The notes: generated by a model from the sequence alone, not told the origin. Counted from the first letter of the stretch, positions 26,048 through 35,019 are shown. The stretch is 56,371 bases of DNA from CAZJHD01 sp964545855 (GCA_964545855.1 CAZJHD010000025.1:1-56371); one strand, 5' to 3'. Made by a program: numbers and translations.

Positions 26048-27455
26048 GCTGACGGAGCTGCTGCACGCGACGGGGGCGCGCCCGCTCTCGGGGCCGTCCT
26101 CCGCCACGCTCCGTCACGTCTCGACGGATTCGCGGACCTGTCCGCCGGAGGACGCGCTCTTCCTCGCACTCTCGGGTCCGCGGCACGACGGCAATCGCTA
26201 CGCCCTCGGCGCCCTCGAGCGCGGAGCGCGCGCCGTGCTCGTCGGGGAGGGGCGCGCTCCCGACCGCGCGGAGCTGCGCGCGAAGGGAGGCTTCGCCGAC
26301 CGCGCGATCCTCGAGCACCCCGACCCGCAGGAGGCGCTCCTCTCCCTCGCACGCTGGTACCGCTCCCTCTGGAACATCCCCGTCGTCGGCGTGGGCGGCT
26401 CCAACGGCAAGACGACGACCAAGGAGATCCTGGGACACCTCCTCGGCAGGTCGATGCCGACGGTCCGCTCCGAGAAGTCGTTCAACAACTCCGTGGGCGT
26501 GCCGGCGACCCTGTTCCGCATCGACGGCGCGACACGCGCTGCCGTCGTCGAGATCGGCACGAGCGCGCGAGGGGAGATCGCGCGCCTCGCGGACGTGGCA
26601 CGGCCGACCATCGCGATCGTGACGATCGTCGCCGAGGAGCACCTGGAGGGTTTGGGATCGATCGAGGGAGTGGCCGAGGAGGAGGGAGATCTCCTCGCGG
26701 CCCTCCCCGCCGAGGGCGTCGCCATCCTGAACGCCGACGACCGCTTCCACCCGGAGCTCCGGCGGCGCGCCCCGGGCCGCGTCGTGACCTTCGGCATCGA
26801 GCACGAGGCGGATCTCGTGGCGCGCGAGGTCGTCTTCCACGTGGCCGGCTGCTCGTTCTTCGTCGACGGCCGTCCTGCCACGCTCCCTCTGCTCGGCACC
26901 CACAACGTCTACAACGCCCTCGGCGCGGTGGCGGCGGCGACGGCGCTCGGCCTGTCGTTGGAGCAGGCGCTCGCGGGCCTCGGCGATCTGCGGACGCCGC
27001 AGCGCCGGCTCGAACGGAAGACCTTCGGCGACGTGGAGATCCTCGACGACAGCTACAACGCGAATCCCGCCTCCGTGCGCGCCGCGATCCGCGCGCTCGA
27101 GGGTCTTCGGGTCGGGAGACGGCGCGTGCTCGTGCTCGGATGCATGCACGAGCTCGGCTCCGACTCGCCGCGTCTCCACCGCGAGGTGGGGCGGGCGGCG
27201 GGCGCCGCCGATCTGGACCTCCTCGTCGCCGTGGGCGCCGAGTCGGGATCGCTCCTCGCCGGCGCGACCGAGACCGGGATGTCTTCCGCGAAGATGATCC
27301 GCTTCCCCGCGACGGAGGATGCGGCCGCTGCCCTGGGAGACCTCCTGCGGCCGGGCGACCTCGTTCTCGTGAAGGGCTCGCGCGCCGAGGGCCTCGAGCG
27401 CGTCGTCGACGCCATCGCGCGGCGCTTCTCGCCGGAGAGGGAGACGAGCGCGTGA
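26034..27455 (+). CDS. murF: UDP-MurNAc-tripeptide D-Ala-D-Ala ligase MurF
   Basis: 473-residue ATP-dependent ligase that completes the UDP-MurNAc-pentapeptide. P-loop GVGGSNGKTTTKEIL, EIGTSARGEIARLADVARP, LDDSYNANPASVRAAI and VKGSRAEGLERVV are all MurF signatures. The GTG at 26034 lies inside murE and gives the expected N-terminus (VHPFELTELLHATGA); no later start is compatible. The 14-base overlap with murE implies coupled translation. Its stop overlaps the mraY GTG by four bases. Confidence 0.94.
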   Translation: MHPFELTELLHATGARPLSGPSSATLRHVSTDSRTCPPEDALFLALSGPRHDGNRYALGALERGARAVLVGEGRAPDRAELRAKGGFADRAILEHPDPQEALLSLARWYRSLWNIPVVGVGGSNGKTTTKEILGHLLGRSMPTVRSEKSFNNSVGVPATLFRIDGATRAAVVEIGTSARGEIARLADVARPTIAIVTIVAEEHLEGLGSIEGVAEEEGDLLAALPAEGVAILNADDRFHPELRRRAPGRVVTFGIEHEADLVAREVVFHVAGCSFFVDGRPATLPLLGTHNVYNALGAVAAATALGLSLEQALAGLGDLRTPQRRLERKTFGDVEILDDSYNANPASVRAAIRALEGLRVGRRRVLVLGCMHELGSDSPRLHREVGRAAGAADLDLLVAVGAESGSLLAGATETGMSSAKMIRFPATEDAAAALGDLLRPGDLVLVKGSRAEGLERVVDAIARRFSPERETSA

Positions 27456-28579
27456 TCTTCGCCCTGGCCCGATGGCTCTCGGACGACGTGCCCGGCGCGC
27501 GGCTGCTGCAGTACATCACGTTCCGGATGGCGCTCGCGGCGGCCTTCGCGTTCTTCCTGTGCGTGTGGCTCGGCCCGCGCGTGATCGCCCGGCTCCGCGC
27601 CCTCGGTCTGCAGGACTCGGAGAAGCAGGACGACGCGCGTCTCACGAAGATCTGGCGGGCGACCGACAAGCGGAAGACCCCGACCATGGGCGGGATCTTC
27701 CTCGTGCCCTCGGTCCTCGCCGCGACGGTGATGTTCGGCGACCTCGGGAGTCTCTACGTCGTGATCGGGATCTGCCTCGCCGCCTCCTTCATGGCGATCG
27801 GTCTCCTCGACGATTGGGCGAAGCTCCGCCGCGTGAAGGGGGGCGGCCTCTCCCGGCGCGAGAAGATGCTCTGGCAGAGCGTCGCAGCGCTGACCGCCGT
27901 CGCGATCCTCTACTGGTACGGGACCGAAACGGGGCGCCCGTCGTTGCTGCGGATCTACGCGCCGCTCTTCAAGAACTTCATGCTCGACCTGCCGGCCCTG
28001 GGTCTCGCCGGGGCGGCGATCTACTGCGCCTTCGAGTGGTTCGTCCTGGTGGGCGCGGGGAACGCGGTGAACATCACCGACGGGATGGACGGGCTCGCCG
28101 CCGGATGCGTCCTCGTCGCCGCGCTGGCGCTCGCCGCGCTCTGCTACGTCGCGGGGACGCCGCGGCTCGCCGACTACCTGCTGGTGCCGACGATCCAGGG
28201 TGCCGCCGAGGCGGCCGTGTTGGGCGGGGCCCTCGTGGGCGGCTGCCTCGGCTTCCTCTGGTTCAACAGCTATCCGGCCCAGGTGTTCATGGGCGACACG
28301 GGCTCGCTGCCCCTCGGCGCGACGCTCGGCTACCTCGCCATCGTGTCGCGTCAGGAGCTGGCGCTCCCCTGCATCGCGGGAGTCTTCGTGGCGGAGGCCG
28401 GCTCCTCCTATCTGCAGATCTTCTGGTTCAAGCGGACGGGCAAGCGGCTCTTCCCGATCGCACCCATCCACCACGTCTGGCAGCTGCGCGAGTACCCGGA
28501 GCCGAAGATCGTCGTCCGGTTCTGGATCGTCGCGGCCCTCCTCGCGCTCTTCGGAGTCGCGCTCCTGAAGCTTCGATGA
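27452..28579 (+). CDS. mraY: Phospho-MurNAc-pentapeptide transferase MraY (lipid I synthase)
   Basis: 375-residue polytopic enzyme that transfers phospho-MurNAc-pentapeptide to undecaprenyl phosphate. KRKTPTMGGIF, the aspartate pair in GLLDDWAKLRR, NITDGMDGLAAG and FMGDTGSLPLGA are in order. The usual C-terminal HHH motif is PIHHVWQL here, with Val in the third position. GTG 27452 is the start, overlapping the murF stop. murD normally follows mraY, but ftsW starts here directly with an ATGA overlap. Confidence 0.94.
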   Translation: MIFALARWLSDDVPGARLLQYITFRMALAAAFAFFLCVWLGPRVIARLRALGLQDSEKQDDARLTKIWRATDKRKTPTMGGIFLVPSVLAATVMFGDLGSLYVVIGICLAASFMAIGLLDDWAKLRRVKGGGLSRREKMLWQSVAALTAVAILYWYGTETGRPSLLRIYAPLFKNFMLDLPALGLAGAAIYCAFEWFVLVGAGNAVNITDGMDGLAAGCVLVAALALAALCYVAGTPRLADYLLVPTIQGAAEAAVLGGALVGGCLGFLWFNSYPAQVFMGDTGSLPLGATLGYLAIVSRQELALPCIAGVFVAEAGSSYLQIFWFKRTGKRLFPIAPIHHVWQLREYPEPKIVVRFWIVAALLALFGVALLKLR

Positions 28580-29775
28580 CCCCGGACCTCGATCGATCCA
28601 TGCACGCACCGTCCGCCTCCGATCGCGACGCGACGGCCGTTGGGCGCGCGGCGCTGCTCCTGGCGAGCTGCTGCTTCGGCCTCCTCCTCATCGGAATCGT
28701 GTCGGCGGCCTCCTCGGCGCCGCCGGGAGAGATGTCGGAGCGACTGCGCATGCACGGGCTCACGGTCGCCGTCGCGCTCTTCGCGTTCCTCGTGGCCCTT
28801 CGCGCGCCGATCGAGTGGACGCGCCGCGCCACGCCCTGGATCGTCGTCGGAGTCGCCTGTCTCCTCGTCGCCGTGCTGATCCCGGGCGTCGGACGCCTCG
28901 TGAACGGCGGCCGCCGCTGGCTCACGGTCGCGGGCTTCAGCCTGCAGCCGAGCGAGCTCGCGAAGGTGGCGCTGCTGCTCTTCCTGGCGGACTTCGCCGC
29001 GCGATCGCCGGAGCGGCTCAAGAGTCTGCTCCGGGGATTCCTGCCGGCCGGCGCCGTCGTGCTCGGGCTCGCGGCGCTCATCCTTCCGGAGCCCGACCTC
29101 GGGACGGCGCTCTACCTCGTCGTCGTCGGCGGGACGGTGCTCGCCGTGGCGGGAGCGCCCACGCCGTACCTCATCGGCAGCGCGCTCCTCGCCGTCCCGG
29201 GGATCCTCTTCATCGCCTTCAAGTCCTTCGCCCACGTCGGCAAGCGCTCGACGAACAGCTACCAGGTGGTGCAGAGCCTCCGGTCCCTGGGAGAAGGAGG
29301 CTTCGAGGGCGTGGGCTTCGGCGCCGGCCGCATGAAGCTCGGCCACGTCCCCGAGGGACACAACGACTTCGTGCTCGCCCTCGTGGGCGAGGAGTGGGGG
29401 CTCGCCGGGACGGGCACGATCGTCCTCCTCTATCTCGGGATCGTCGTCGCCGGAGTCCGCGCGGCGAAGTCTTGCCGCGATCCCTTCGCGAGGCTCCTCG
29501 CCTTCGGAGTGCCCTTCGCCATCGCCTTCCAGGCGGCTTTCAACATCGCCGTCGTCACGGGCTGGTCCAAGCCGAAGGGGATCGCGCTGCCCTTCGTCTC
29601 CCTCGGCGGCTCCGCCCTGCTCGCATTCTCGATCGCCGTCGGTCTCGCCCTGAACGTGCTCCGCCGCGAGGCGGAGGCCACGGCCGGCGAGGTCGCCGCG
29701 TTTCGCCCTCTCCTCGACCCTCTTTCCCGAACGCCCCTGTCCCGAACGGAACGCACCCCGGAGGTGTCCCCGTGA
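28576..29775 (+). CDS. ftsW: SEDS-family lipid II polymerase FtsW
   Basis: 399-residue polytopic SEDS glycosyltransferase that polymerises lipid II together with the class B PBP encoded upstream. NGGRRWLTVAGFSLQPSELAK, the EPDLGTAL segment, GHNDFVLALVGEEWGLAG and PFVSLGGSALL are SEDS signatures. FtsW rather than RodA is chosen from the position next to ftsI and murG; sequence alone would not separate them. ATG overlaps the mraY stop. The C-terminal 40 residues are cytoplasmic and rich in Thr, Pro and Arg. Its stop overlaps the LysM gene start. Confidence 0.9.
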   Translation: MTPDLDRSMHAPSASDRDATAVGRAALLLASCCFGLLLIGIVSAASSAPPGEMSERLRMHGLTVAVALFAFLVALRAPIEWTRRATPWIVVGVACLLVAVLIPGVGRLVNGGRRWLTVAGFSLQPSELAKVALLLFLADFAARSPERLKSLLRGFLPAGAVVLGLAALILPEPDLGTALYLVVVGGTVLAVAGAPTPYLIGSALLAVPGILFIAFKSFAHVGKRSTNSYQVVQSLRSLGEGGFEGVGFGAGRMKLGHVPEGHNDFVLALVGEEWGLAGTGTIVLLYLGIVVAGVRAAKSCRDPFARLLAFGVPFAIAFQAAFNIAVVTGWSKPKGIALPFVSLGGSALLAFSIAVGLALNVLRREAEATAGEVAAFRPLLDPLSRTPLSRTERTPEVSP

Positions 29776-30263
29776 ATCGCATCGAGAAGTACGGAGTGCT
29801 CACCCTGATCTTCGTGATCGTCCTCATCCTCATGGTCGCCGTCTGGAACGGCCCCGACGGTGGCGGTGCTCCGCCGGCGTCGAACGACTCCGTCGCGGAG
29901 GGCCGGCAGCCCGCGGCGCCGCCCGGCGGCGAGAACCGCGCGGCCATCGAGTCCTTCCTCGCGCAGCAGGAGCGCGCGCGCGACGAAGCGGCGCGCCGTG
30001 TCGTGCCCGGCGGCATCCCGCAGGGCCCCGGAATCGTCGCCGCGCCGGCCTTCAAGGAGTACGTGATCCAGAAGGGGGACGTGCTCGGCTCGATCGCGAA
30101 GCGGGAGCTCGGCTCGTCGACGCTCTGGCCCGAGATCGTGAAGGCGAACGAGGGTCTCGACCCGAAGCGCCTGCGCCCCGGGAGCACGATCATGATCCCG
30201 GTGCTCGATCGGCGCAGCCCGATCGACTCGACCCTCATGGCGCGCAACGACGCGTCCCGCTGA
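29772..30263 (+). CDS. Membrane-anchored LysM protein
   Basis: 163-residue protein: short N-terminal cytoplasmic end, one membrane segment (YGVLTLIFVIVLILMVAVW), a Pro/Gly/Ala-rich linker, and one LysM domain. The LysM domain begins KEYVIQKGDVLGSIAKREL and ends near STIMIPVLD, at about residues 95-145. LysM binds GlcNAc-X-GlcNAc in peptidoglycan, so the protein probably tethers wall to membrane at the division site. Its place between ftsW and murG, with a GTGA overlap to ftsW, is not part of the classic dcw order. Confidence 0.85.
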   Translation: MNRIEKYGVLTLIFVIVLILMVAVWNGPDGGGAPPASNDSVAEGRQPAAPPGGENRAAIESFLAQQERARDEAARRVVPGGIPQGPGIVAAPAFKEYVIQKGDVLGSIAKRELGSSTLWPEIVKANEGLDPKRLRPGSTIMIPVLDRRSPIDSTLMARNDASR

Positions 30264-30372
30264 TCCCGCGCGGGACGTGACCCTCGCCACGAGCGTGCGG
30301 CGGGACCTCGGCGCCGCGGTCCGGCCGCATCCGGTCCTACCGACCCGGGGATCGAATGCGCAGGATGCGCCG

Positions 30373-31563
30373 ATGCGCGTCCTCTTCGCCGGCGGCGGAA
30401 CGGGTGGGCATCTCGTGCCCGGGATGGCCCTCGCGCACGAGGTCCGCGCGCGAGGCGGCGACACGCTCTTCGTCACGGCGGGGCGGCCCATCGAGTCGGC
30501 CCTCCTCCGCGAGGAGCGGTTCGTCTCGCTGCCGCTGGAGACGGGGAGCGGTGCCCTCGGCCCCGCCGCCGTCGCCCTGCGTCTCCCCGGTGCCGTGCGC
30601 GACGCGCGGCGCCTCCTTCGTTCCTTCCGTCCCGACGTCGTGGTCGGCCTCGGGGGTCTCGCCTCCTTCCCCGTCTCCCTCGCGAGCCGGTGGGAGCGGA
30701 TCCCCGTGGTGCTCCTCGAGATCAACGCGGTGCCGGGACGCGCGACGCGCTGGCTCGCGCCGCTCGCTCGCCGGGTCCTCGTGGCCGGAGACGATGCGGC
30801 GCGCGTCCTCGGCGCGCGGGCCCTCGTCACCGGAACGCCGCTGCGCGCCGGATTCGAGCGTCTCCCGGATCGCCGGGAGGCGCGCGCGGCCCTCGGCTTC
30901 GAGGCGGAGCGTCCCCTGCTGCTCGTCCTGGGAGGGAGCCAGGGGGCCAGCTCCCTGAACCGCGCCGTCGCCGGATGCCTCGAGCGATTCGAGGCCGACT
31001 CGATCCAGCTCCTCTGGCTCACCGGTCCGGGGAAGGACGGCGAGGCGCGGCGCGCCTGTGCGTCGCGGAGCCGTCTCCGCGCGCGCGTGCTTCCCTACCT
31101 GGAGGAGGCGGCGGCGGCCTTCGCGGCGGCCGACCTGGCGGTCTGCAGGAGCGGCGCGGGAACCGTCTCCGAGCTCGCGGCGGCGGGGCTCCCGGCGATC
31201 GCCGTTCCCTACCCGCACCATCGCGACCACCAGCAGCTCCGGAACGCGGCTCGGCTCGGGGAGGGCGCGCTCGTCGTCGAGGACGCGGATCTCACGCCCG
31301 CGCGGCTCGCGTCGGAGGTGGGGGAGCTCCTCGCCGACCCGGCGCGGCGCGCGCGCATGGCGGAGTCGTGCCGCCGGAGCGCGCGGCCGCGAGCGGCCTC
31401 CGAAGCGCTCGAGGCGCTCGTCGAGACGGTCGCCCGAGAAGGGAGAGGCCAGGGCGGCGCGGACGCCTACGATGGGACGGCGCCCCGGGGGTCGGGGCCG
31501 CCCTCCTCGCCGCGCGAGGATCTCCGCACGCACGCCGCACCACCGATCGAACCGCACCGATGA
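30373..31563 (+). CDS. murG: MurG N-acetylglucosaminyltransferase (lipid II synthase)
   Basis: GT-B enzyme (396 residues) that adds GlcNAc to lipid I at the inner face of the membrane. The glycine loop GGGTGGHLVPGMALA, GLGGLASFPVSLA, LEINAVPGRATRWL, the third loop LVLGGSQGASSLNRAV, and CRSGAGTVSELAAAGLPA with YPHHRDHQQ are diagnostic. ATG 30373 is the third of three ATGCGC repeats (30354-30378) and is chosen because the family sequence follows at once. The C-terminus extends about 40 Pro/Arg-rich residues past the usual end. The stop overlaps the murC ATG. Confidence 0.94.
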   Translation: MRVLFAGGGTGGHLVPGMALAHEVRARGGDTLFVTAGRPIESALLREERFVSLPLETGSGALGPAAVALRLPGAVRDARRLLRSFRPDVVVGLGGLASFPVSLASRWERIPVVLLEINAVPGRATRWLAPLARRVLVAGDDAARVLGARALVTGTPLRAGFERLPDRREARAALGFEAERPLLLVLGGSQGASSLNRAVAGCLERFEADSIQLLWLTGPGKDGEARRACASRSRLRARVLPYLEEAAAAFAAADLAVCRSGAGTVSELAAAGLPAIAVPYPHHRDHQQLRNAARLGEGALVVEDADLTPARLASEVGELLADPARRARMAESCRRSARPRAASEALEALVETVAREGRGQGGADAYDGTAPRGSGPPSSPREDLRTHAAPPIEPHR

Positions 31564-33080
31564 AGGCAACGGCTCAGCCATCCGTCGCGACGCAGAACGA
31601 TCCCTTCGAGACGGCGGCCGTCCTCGCGACCGTTGCGCGCGTGCACATCGTCGGGATCGGCGGAAGCGGGAACTCGGCGCTCGCGCGGCTGATGCGCGCC
31701 CACGGCCTCCACGTCACCGGCTCCGACTCCCGCGCCAGCGCGGCCACGGCGAGCCTCGACCGGCACGGGATCACCGTGACGATCGGACACCGCGCCGAAA
31801 CGCTCGACTTCACCGAGGGAGTCGTCGTCGTCTCCGCCGCGATCCCCTTCGACAATCCCGAGGTGCGGGCGGCGCACGAGCGTGGGATCCCCGTCGTGAA
31901 GTACGCCGTGGCGCTCGCGGCTCTGATCGCGACCCGCCGCGTGGTCGCGATCGCGGGGACGCACGGAAAGACGACGACGAGCGCCCTCATGGCCTACCTG
32001 CTCCGCCACACGGGCATCGACGCCGGCTTCGTCGTCGGCGGCACGGTGCCGCAGCTCGAGGGGAGCGCCGCCGAGGGGCGGGCGCGAGAGTTCGTCGTGG
32101 AGGCCTGCGAGTACGACTGCTCGTTCCTCCACTTCACGCCGACATGGGCCGCCATCACGACGGTCGACGCCGATCATCTCGACTGCTTCGGCACGCTCGA
32201 GGGCGTGGAGGAGGCCTTCACCGCCTTCGCGCGGCGCATTCGCCCCGAGGGGCTCCTCGTGACGACGGCCGAAGTCTGGAGCCGGCTCGCGAAGCGGCTC
32301 GAGCGCGATCCCGATTGGGAGCGCCAGCGCGTGCGCGTCCGGACCGTGGGCACGGCCCCGTTGGACGCCGTGCGCATCGAGCCCATCGCGGTGCCGCTCT
32401 CGGGTCCCGTCGAGGACGGCGCGCTGCGCGGCCGGCGTCCCGTGGCCTCGGCGTTCCGGCTCGTCTCGGGACACGAATCGCTCGGAACGTTCGAGCTCCG
32501 CATCCACGGCGCGCACAACCAGTGGAACGCCGCCATGGCGATCCTGCTCGCGCTCGAGGCGGGGGCCGATCTGGATCGGATCCGCGCGGAGATCTCGGGC
32601 TTCCTCGGGGTCGACCGCCGCATGACGGTGCACCTGCGGACGCCCGAGCTGATCGTCGTCGACGACTACGGACACCACCCCGTCGAGCTCCGCGCGACCC
32701 TCGCCGCCGTCCGATCCAACGCCTTCGCGGAGTCGCTCCTGCCGCGGCGTCTCGTCCTCGTGTTCCAGCCGCACCAGTATTCGAGGACGCGGCAGCAGTT
32801 CGACGCGTTCGTCGACGCGCTCGCGCTCGCCGATCGAGTCGTCCTCCCGGAGATCTACCCGGCGCGAGACTCGGCCGAGGACCGCGCCGCCGTCTCGAGC
32901 CGCGATCTCGTCGCCGCCCTCGCGGCTCGCGGCGTGGACGCCGTGTTCTGTCCGACCCTCGATGACGCCGCCGAGGCCGCCTGGTCCGGCCGACGGCCCG
33001 GCGACATCGTGCTCACCTCCGGAGCGGGCGATGTCGATCGCGTGGCCGAAGAGCTGGTTCGACGAGCCTCGAAGGGCTGA
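31560..33080 (+). CDS. murC: UDP-MurNAc: L-alanine ligase MurC
   Basis: 506-residue ATP-dependent ligase that adds the first amino acid of the stem peptide. HIVGIGGSGNSALARLM is the N-terminal UDP-MurNAc domain, AIAGTHGKTTTSALMAY is the P-loop, EACEYDCSFLHF and VDADHLDCFG follow, and VVDDYGHHPVELRATL with FQPHQYSRTRQ marks the C-terminal domain. ATG overlaps the murG stop (ATGA). It overlaps the likely murB start by 50 bases. Serine replaces the usual methionine in GGSGMS-type variants, a minor difference. Confidence 0.94.
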   Translation: MKATAQPSVATQNDPFETAAVLATVARVHIVGIGGSGNSALARLMRAHGLHVTGSDSRASAATASLDRHGITVTIGHRAETLDFTEGVVVVSAAIPFDNPEVRAAHERGIPVVKYAVALAALIATRRVVAIAGTHGKTTTSALMAYLLRHTGIDAGFVVGGTVPQLEGSAAEGRAREFVVEACEYDCSFLHFTPTWAAITTVDADHLDCFGTLEGVEEAFTAFARRIRPEGLLVTTAEVWSRLAKRLERDPDWERQRVRVRTVGTAPLDAVRIEPIAVPLSGPVEDGALRGRRPVASAFRLVSGHESLGTFELRIHGAHNQWNAAMAILLALEAGADLDRIRAEISGFLGVDRRMTVHLRTPELIVVDDYGHHPVELRATLAAVRSNAFAESLLPRRLVLVFQPHQYSRTRQQFDAFVDALALADRVVLPEIYPARDSAEDRAAVSSRDLVAALAARGVDAVFCPTLDDAAEAAWSGRRPGDIVLTSGAGDVDRVAEELVRRASKG

Positions 33081-33957
33081 GACGGGCGGCGGCGGCCGCG
33101 CCCTCGGCGGCGTCCTGGAGAACGTCCCGTTCTCCACGCGCACGACGTTCCGCGTCGGCGGACCGGCGCGCGTCCTGCTCGAGCCCTTCGACCCCGAGAG
33201 CGCCGTCGCCGTGATGCGCACGGCGCGGGACCGCGGGATTCCGCTGCGCATCCTCGGGAACGGCTCGAACCTCCTCGTGTCCGACGCCGGCTTCGACGGT
33301 GCCGTCCTCTGCACCGATCGCCTGCGCCGCTGCATCCGCGAGGACGACCGATTCCACCTCTGGGCCGGCACGTCGCTCGTCGGTCTCGTGAACCACGCCG
33401 CGAAGGTGGGCCTCTCGGGCCTCGAGGGTCTCATCGGGATCCCCGCGCAGGTCGGCGGCGCCATCCGGATGAACGCGGGCGGACGCTGGGGCGAGATCTT
33501 CGACGTGCTCGAGTCGGTGACGGTGTGCGACGCGGAGACCGCCGAGGTGCGCCGCCTCGCGCGCGCCGACTGCGCGCCGAGCTACCGCAACGGCAACCTC
33601 GGGAGCGCGCTCGTCCTCGAGGCGACGATCCGGCTGCGGCCCGGAGACGCGCGCGCGATCGTCGAGACGACGCAGGACCACCTCCGCGAGAAGAACGCGG
33701 TGCAGCCCGTCCAGGAGCCTTCGGCGGGCTGCATCTTCAAGAACCCACGGCCCGACCGCGCAGGGCACGTGATCGAGGCCTGCGGCCTGAAGGGGACGCG
33801 CATCGGCGGGATCGAGGTCTCGCGCAAGCACGCCAACTACTTCGTGAACGTGGGGAACGGCACCTGCGACGACGCGCTGCGGCTGATCGACCTCGTGCGC
33901 GAACGGGTGCGCGCCGCGCGGGGCATCGAACTCGAGACGGAAGTGCAGGTCTGGTAG
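33031..33957 (+). CDS. murB: UDP-N-acetylenolpyruvoylglucosamine reductase MurB
   Basis: 308-residue flavoprotein that reduces UDP-GlcNAc-enolpyruvate to UDP-MurNAc. TTFRVGGPARVLLEP, ILGNGSNLLVSDAGF, LIGIPAQVGGAIRMNAGG and PSAGCIFKNP are family motifs. The catalytic Ser position is Cys here. The C-terminal Glu is in LETEVQVW. ATG 33031 within murC is the best start; the next possible codons are inside the fold. The dcw run ends here: no ddl, ftsQ, ftsA or ftsZ follows. Confidence 0.93.
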   Translation: MSIAWPKSWFDEPRRAETGGGGRALGGVLENVPFSTRTTFRVGGPARVLLEPFDPESAVAVMRTARDRGIPLRILGNGSNLLVSDAGFDGAVLCTDRLRRCIREDDRFHLWAGTSLVGLVNHAAKVGLSGLEGLIGIPAQVGGAIRMNAGGRWGEIFDVLESVTVCDAETAEVRRLARADCAPSYRNGNLGSALVLEATIRLRPGDARAIVETTQDHLREKNAVQPVQEPSAGCIFKNPRPDRAGHVIEACGLKGTRIGGIEVSRKHANYFVNVGNGTCDDALRLIDLVRERVRAARGIELETEVQVW

Positions 33958-33969
33958 CGCGCCGCGCGG

Positions 33970-34026
33970 GCGTGGATGGACCGCGTGGATCGCGGCGTGG
34001 ACGAGACTCGGATGCGCGCCTAGCAT
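33970..34026 (+). promoter_or_regulatory. GCGTGGA triple repeat and promoter before the next gene
   Basis: GCGTGGA occurs at 33970, 33983 and 33995 (spacings 13 and 12). The third copy overlaps TGGACG (33998-34003), which with TAGCAT (34021-34026) and a 17-base spacer forms a sigma-70-like pair (4/6 and 4/6). The pieces sit in the 142-base gap between murB and the next secreted gene, so this gene may have its own regulated promoter. Confidence 0.4.
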
Positions 34027-34099
34027 CGGCCCGGCTGCTCCCCGCGCAGCTGCCGGACCCCCCTTGGCCGACCCGACTTCGACGACGCAGGAGGACTCC

Positions 34100-34933
34100 G
34101 TGGTGACCGCATCCTTGCTTCTGGCTCTCTCGTTCGCGCTGCCTCTCCAGGTGCCCGACCTGCGTGACATGCAGCGGATCACGTCGGGCCGTCCCGCCTT
34201 CGTCGACTTCTCGGAGGATCTGAAGAAGCCCGAGACGGTCGTCGTCTTCGGCACTCTCCGGAAGACGACGGAGGGCGCCCGCGAGCGGATCAAGGAGAGC
34301 GAGGCGAACCTCGGCGAGGGGAGCTCGCGGATCTCCGTGAGCGGCGTCGTCTACTACAAGGTCGACGTCACCGCGGAGATCGAGGTGCACGAGTTCCTCG
34401 GCGACGCGAAGGCGAAGCTCCGGAGCGGGAAGGTGTCCGTCGCGCTGCCGGTGCAGCTCGCGCGGATGAACGACGGCAGCGAGCGGACACACATCCTCAC
34501 GAAGCCGCAGATGCTCCTCGAGAAGCCCATGCGCGCCCTCTGGGTCCTCGAGCCGAAGAAGGGCAAGCGCACGCTCGAGCTGCTCCGCGTGGAGCGATTC
34601 GACATCGCCGACGAGGAGGCGAAGGAGCCCTCGGAGGAGGTCGCGAAGCGCGCCCTCGACCACTACGGAGTGAATCGCCGCATGGCCGATCTCGAGATGC
34701 ACCTCGCACGGATCGAGGATCTCCGGAAGGAAGGAGGCGACGCGACGGGCGTCGCCGACCAGCTGCGCGCGCTGCTCGACGAGAAGGTGCGGTGGAAGCT
34801 CGTCGAGACCGACTCGATCGCGCTGCAGTACGTGGGGCCCCTGGAGCGACGCGCGCGGGCGGTCCTGGCGGACCTCGAGGCGGCCGCGGCTGGCGTCGAG
34901 CCCGGGACCGGCGGCGAGAAGCCGCCCGCCTGA
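34100..34933 (+). CDS. Secreted protein of unknown function
   Basis: 277-residue exported protein, family not recognised. The start is GTG 34100 or 34103: a perfect AGGAGG (34089-34094) lies five or eight bases before, and the signal peptide TASLLLALSFALPLQV follows. The frame stays open upstream to a TTG at 34064, which lacks such a site. The mature part is charged, with a beta-rich centre (GVVYYKVDVTAEIEVHEFL) and a helical C-terminal half (MADLEMHLARIEDLRKEGG). No cysteine is seen in the mature part. It is downstream of murB on the same strand. Confidence 0.75.
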   Translation: MVTASLLLALSFALPLQVPDLRDMQRITSGRPAFVDFSEDLKKPETVVVFGTLRKTTEGARERIKESEANLGEGSSRISVSGVVYYKVDVTAEIEVHEFLGDAKAKLRSGKVSVALPVQLARMNDGSERTHILTKPQMLLEKPMRALWVLEPKKGKRTLELLRVERFDIADEEAKEPSEEVAKRALDHYGVNRRMADLEMHLARIEDLRKEGGDATGVADQLRALLDEKVRWKLVETDSIALQYVGPLERRARAVLADLEAAAAGVEPGTGGEKPPA

Positions 34934-34987
34934 GCCGCTCGCGCGGCGTCGAAGCTCTCACGACCTCGGAGCGGATTCCCTACGAAA

Positions 34988-35019
34988 GGGGGCGGCCACC
35001 CTCTCGTCGGGCCGCCCCC
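34988..35019 (+). terminator. Strong hairpin ending the dcw region
   Basis: A perfect 10-bp G+C stem (GGGGGCGGCC / GGCCGCCCCC) with a 12-base loop, 54 bases after the last plus-strand stop. There is no following T-run, as often in GC-rich genomes. It faces a second hairpin that serves the convergent gene. Confidence 0.55.

Noticed and set aside
28576..29775. Calling the SEDS gene rodA
   Set aside because: Sequence does not discriminate, but the position after mraY and before murG, and the class B PBP in the same operon, fit ftsW better.
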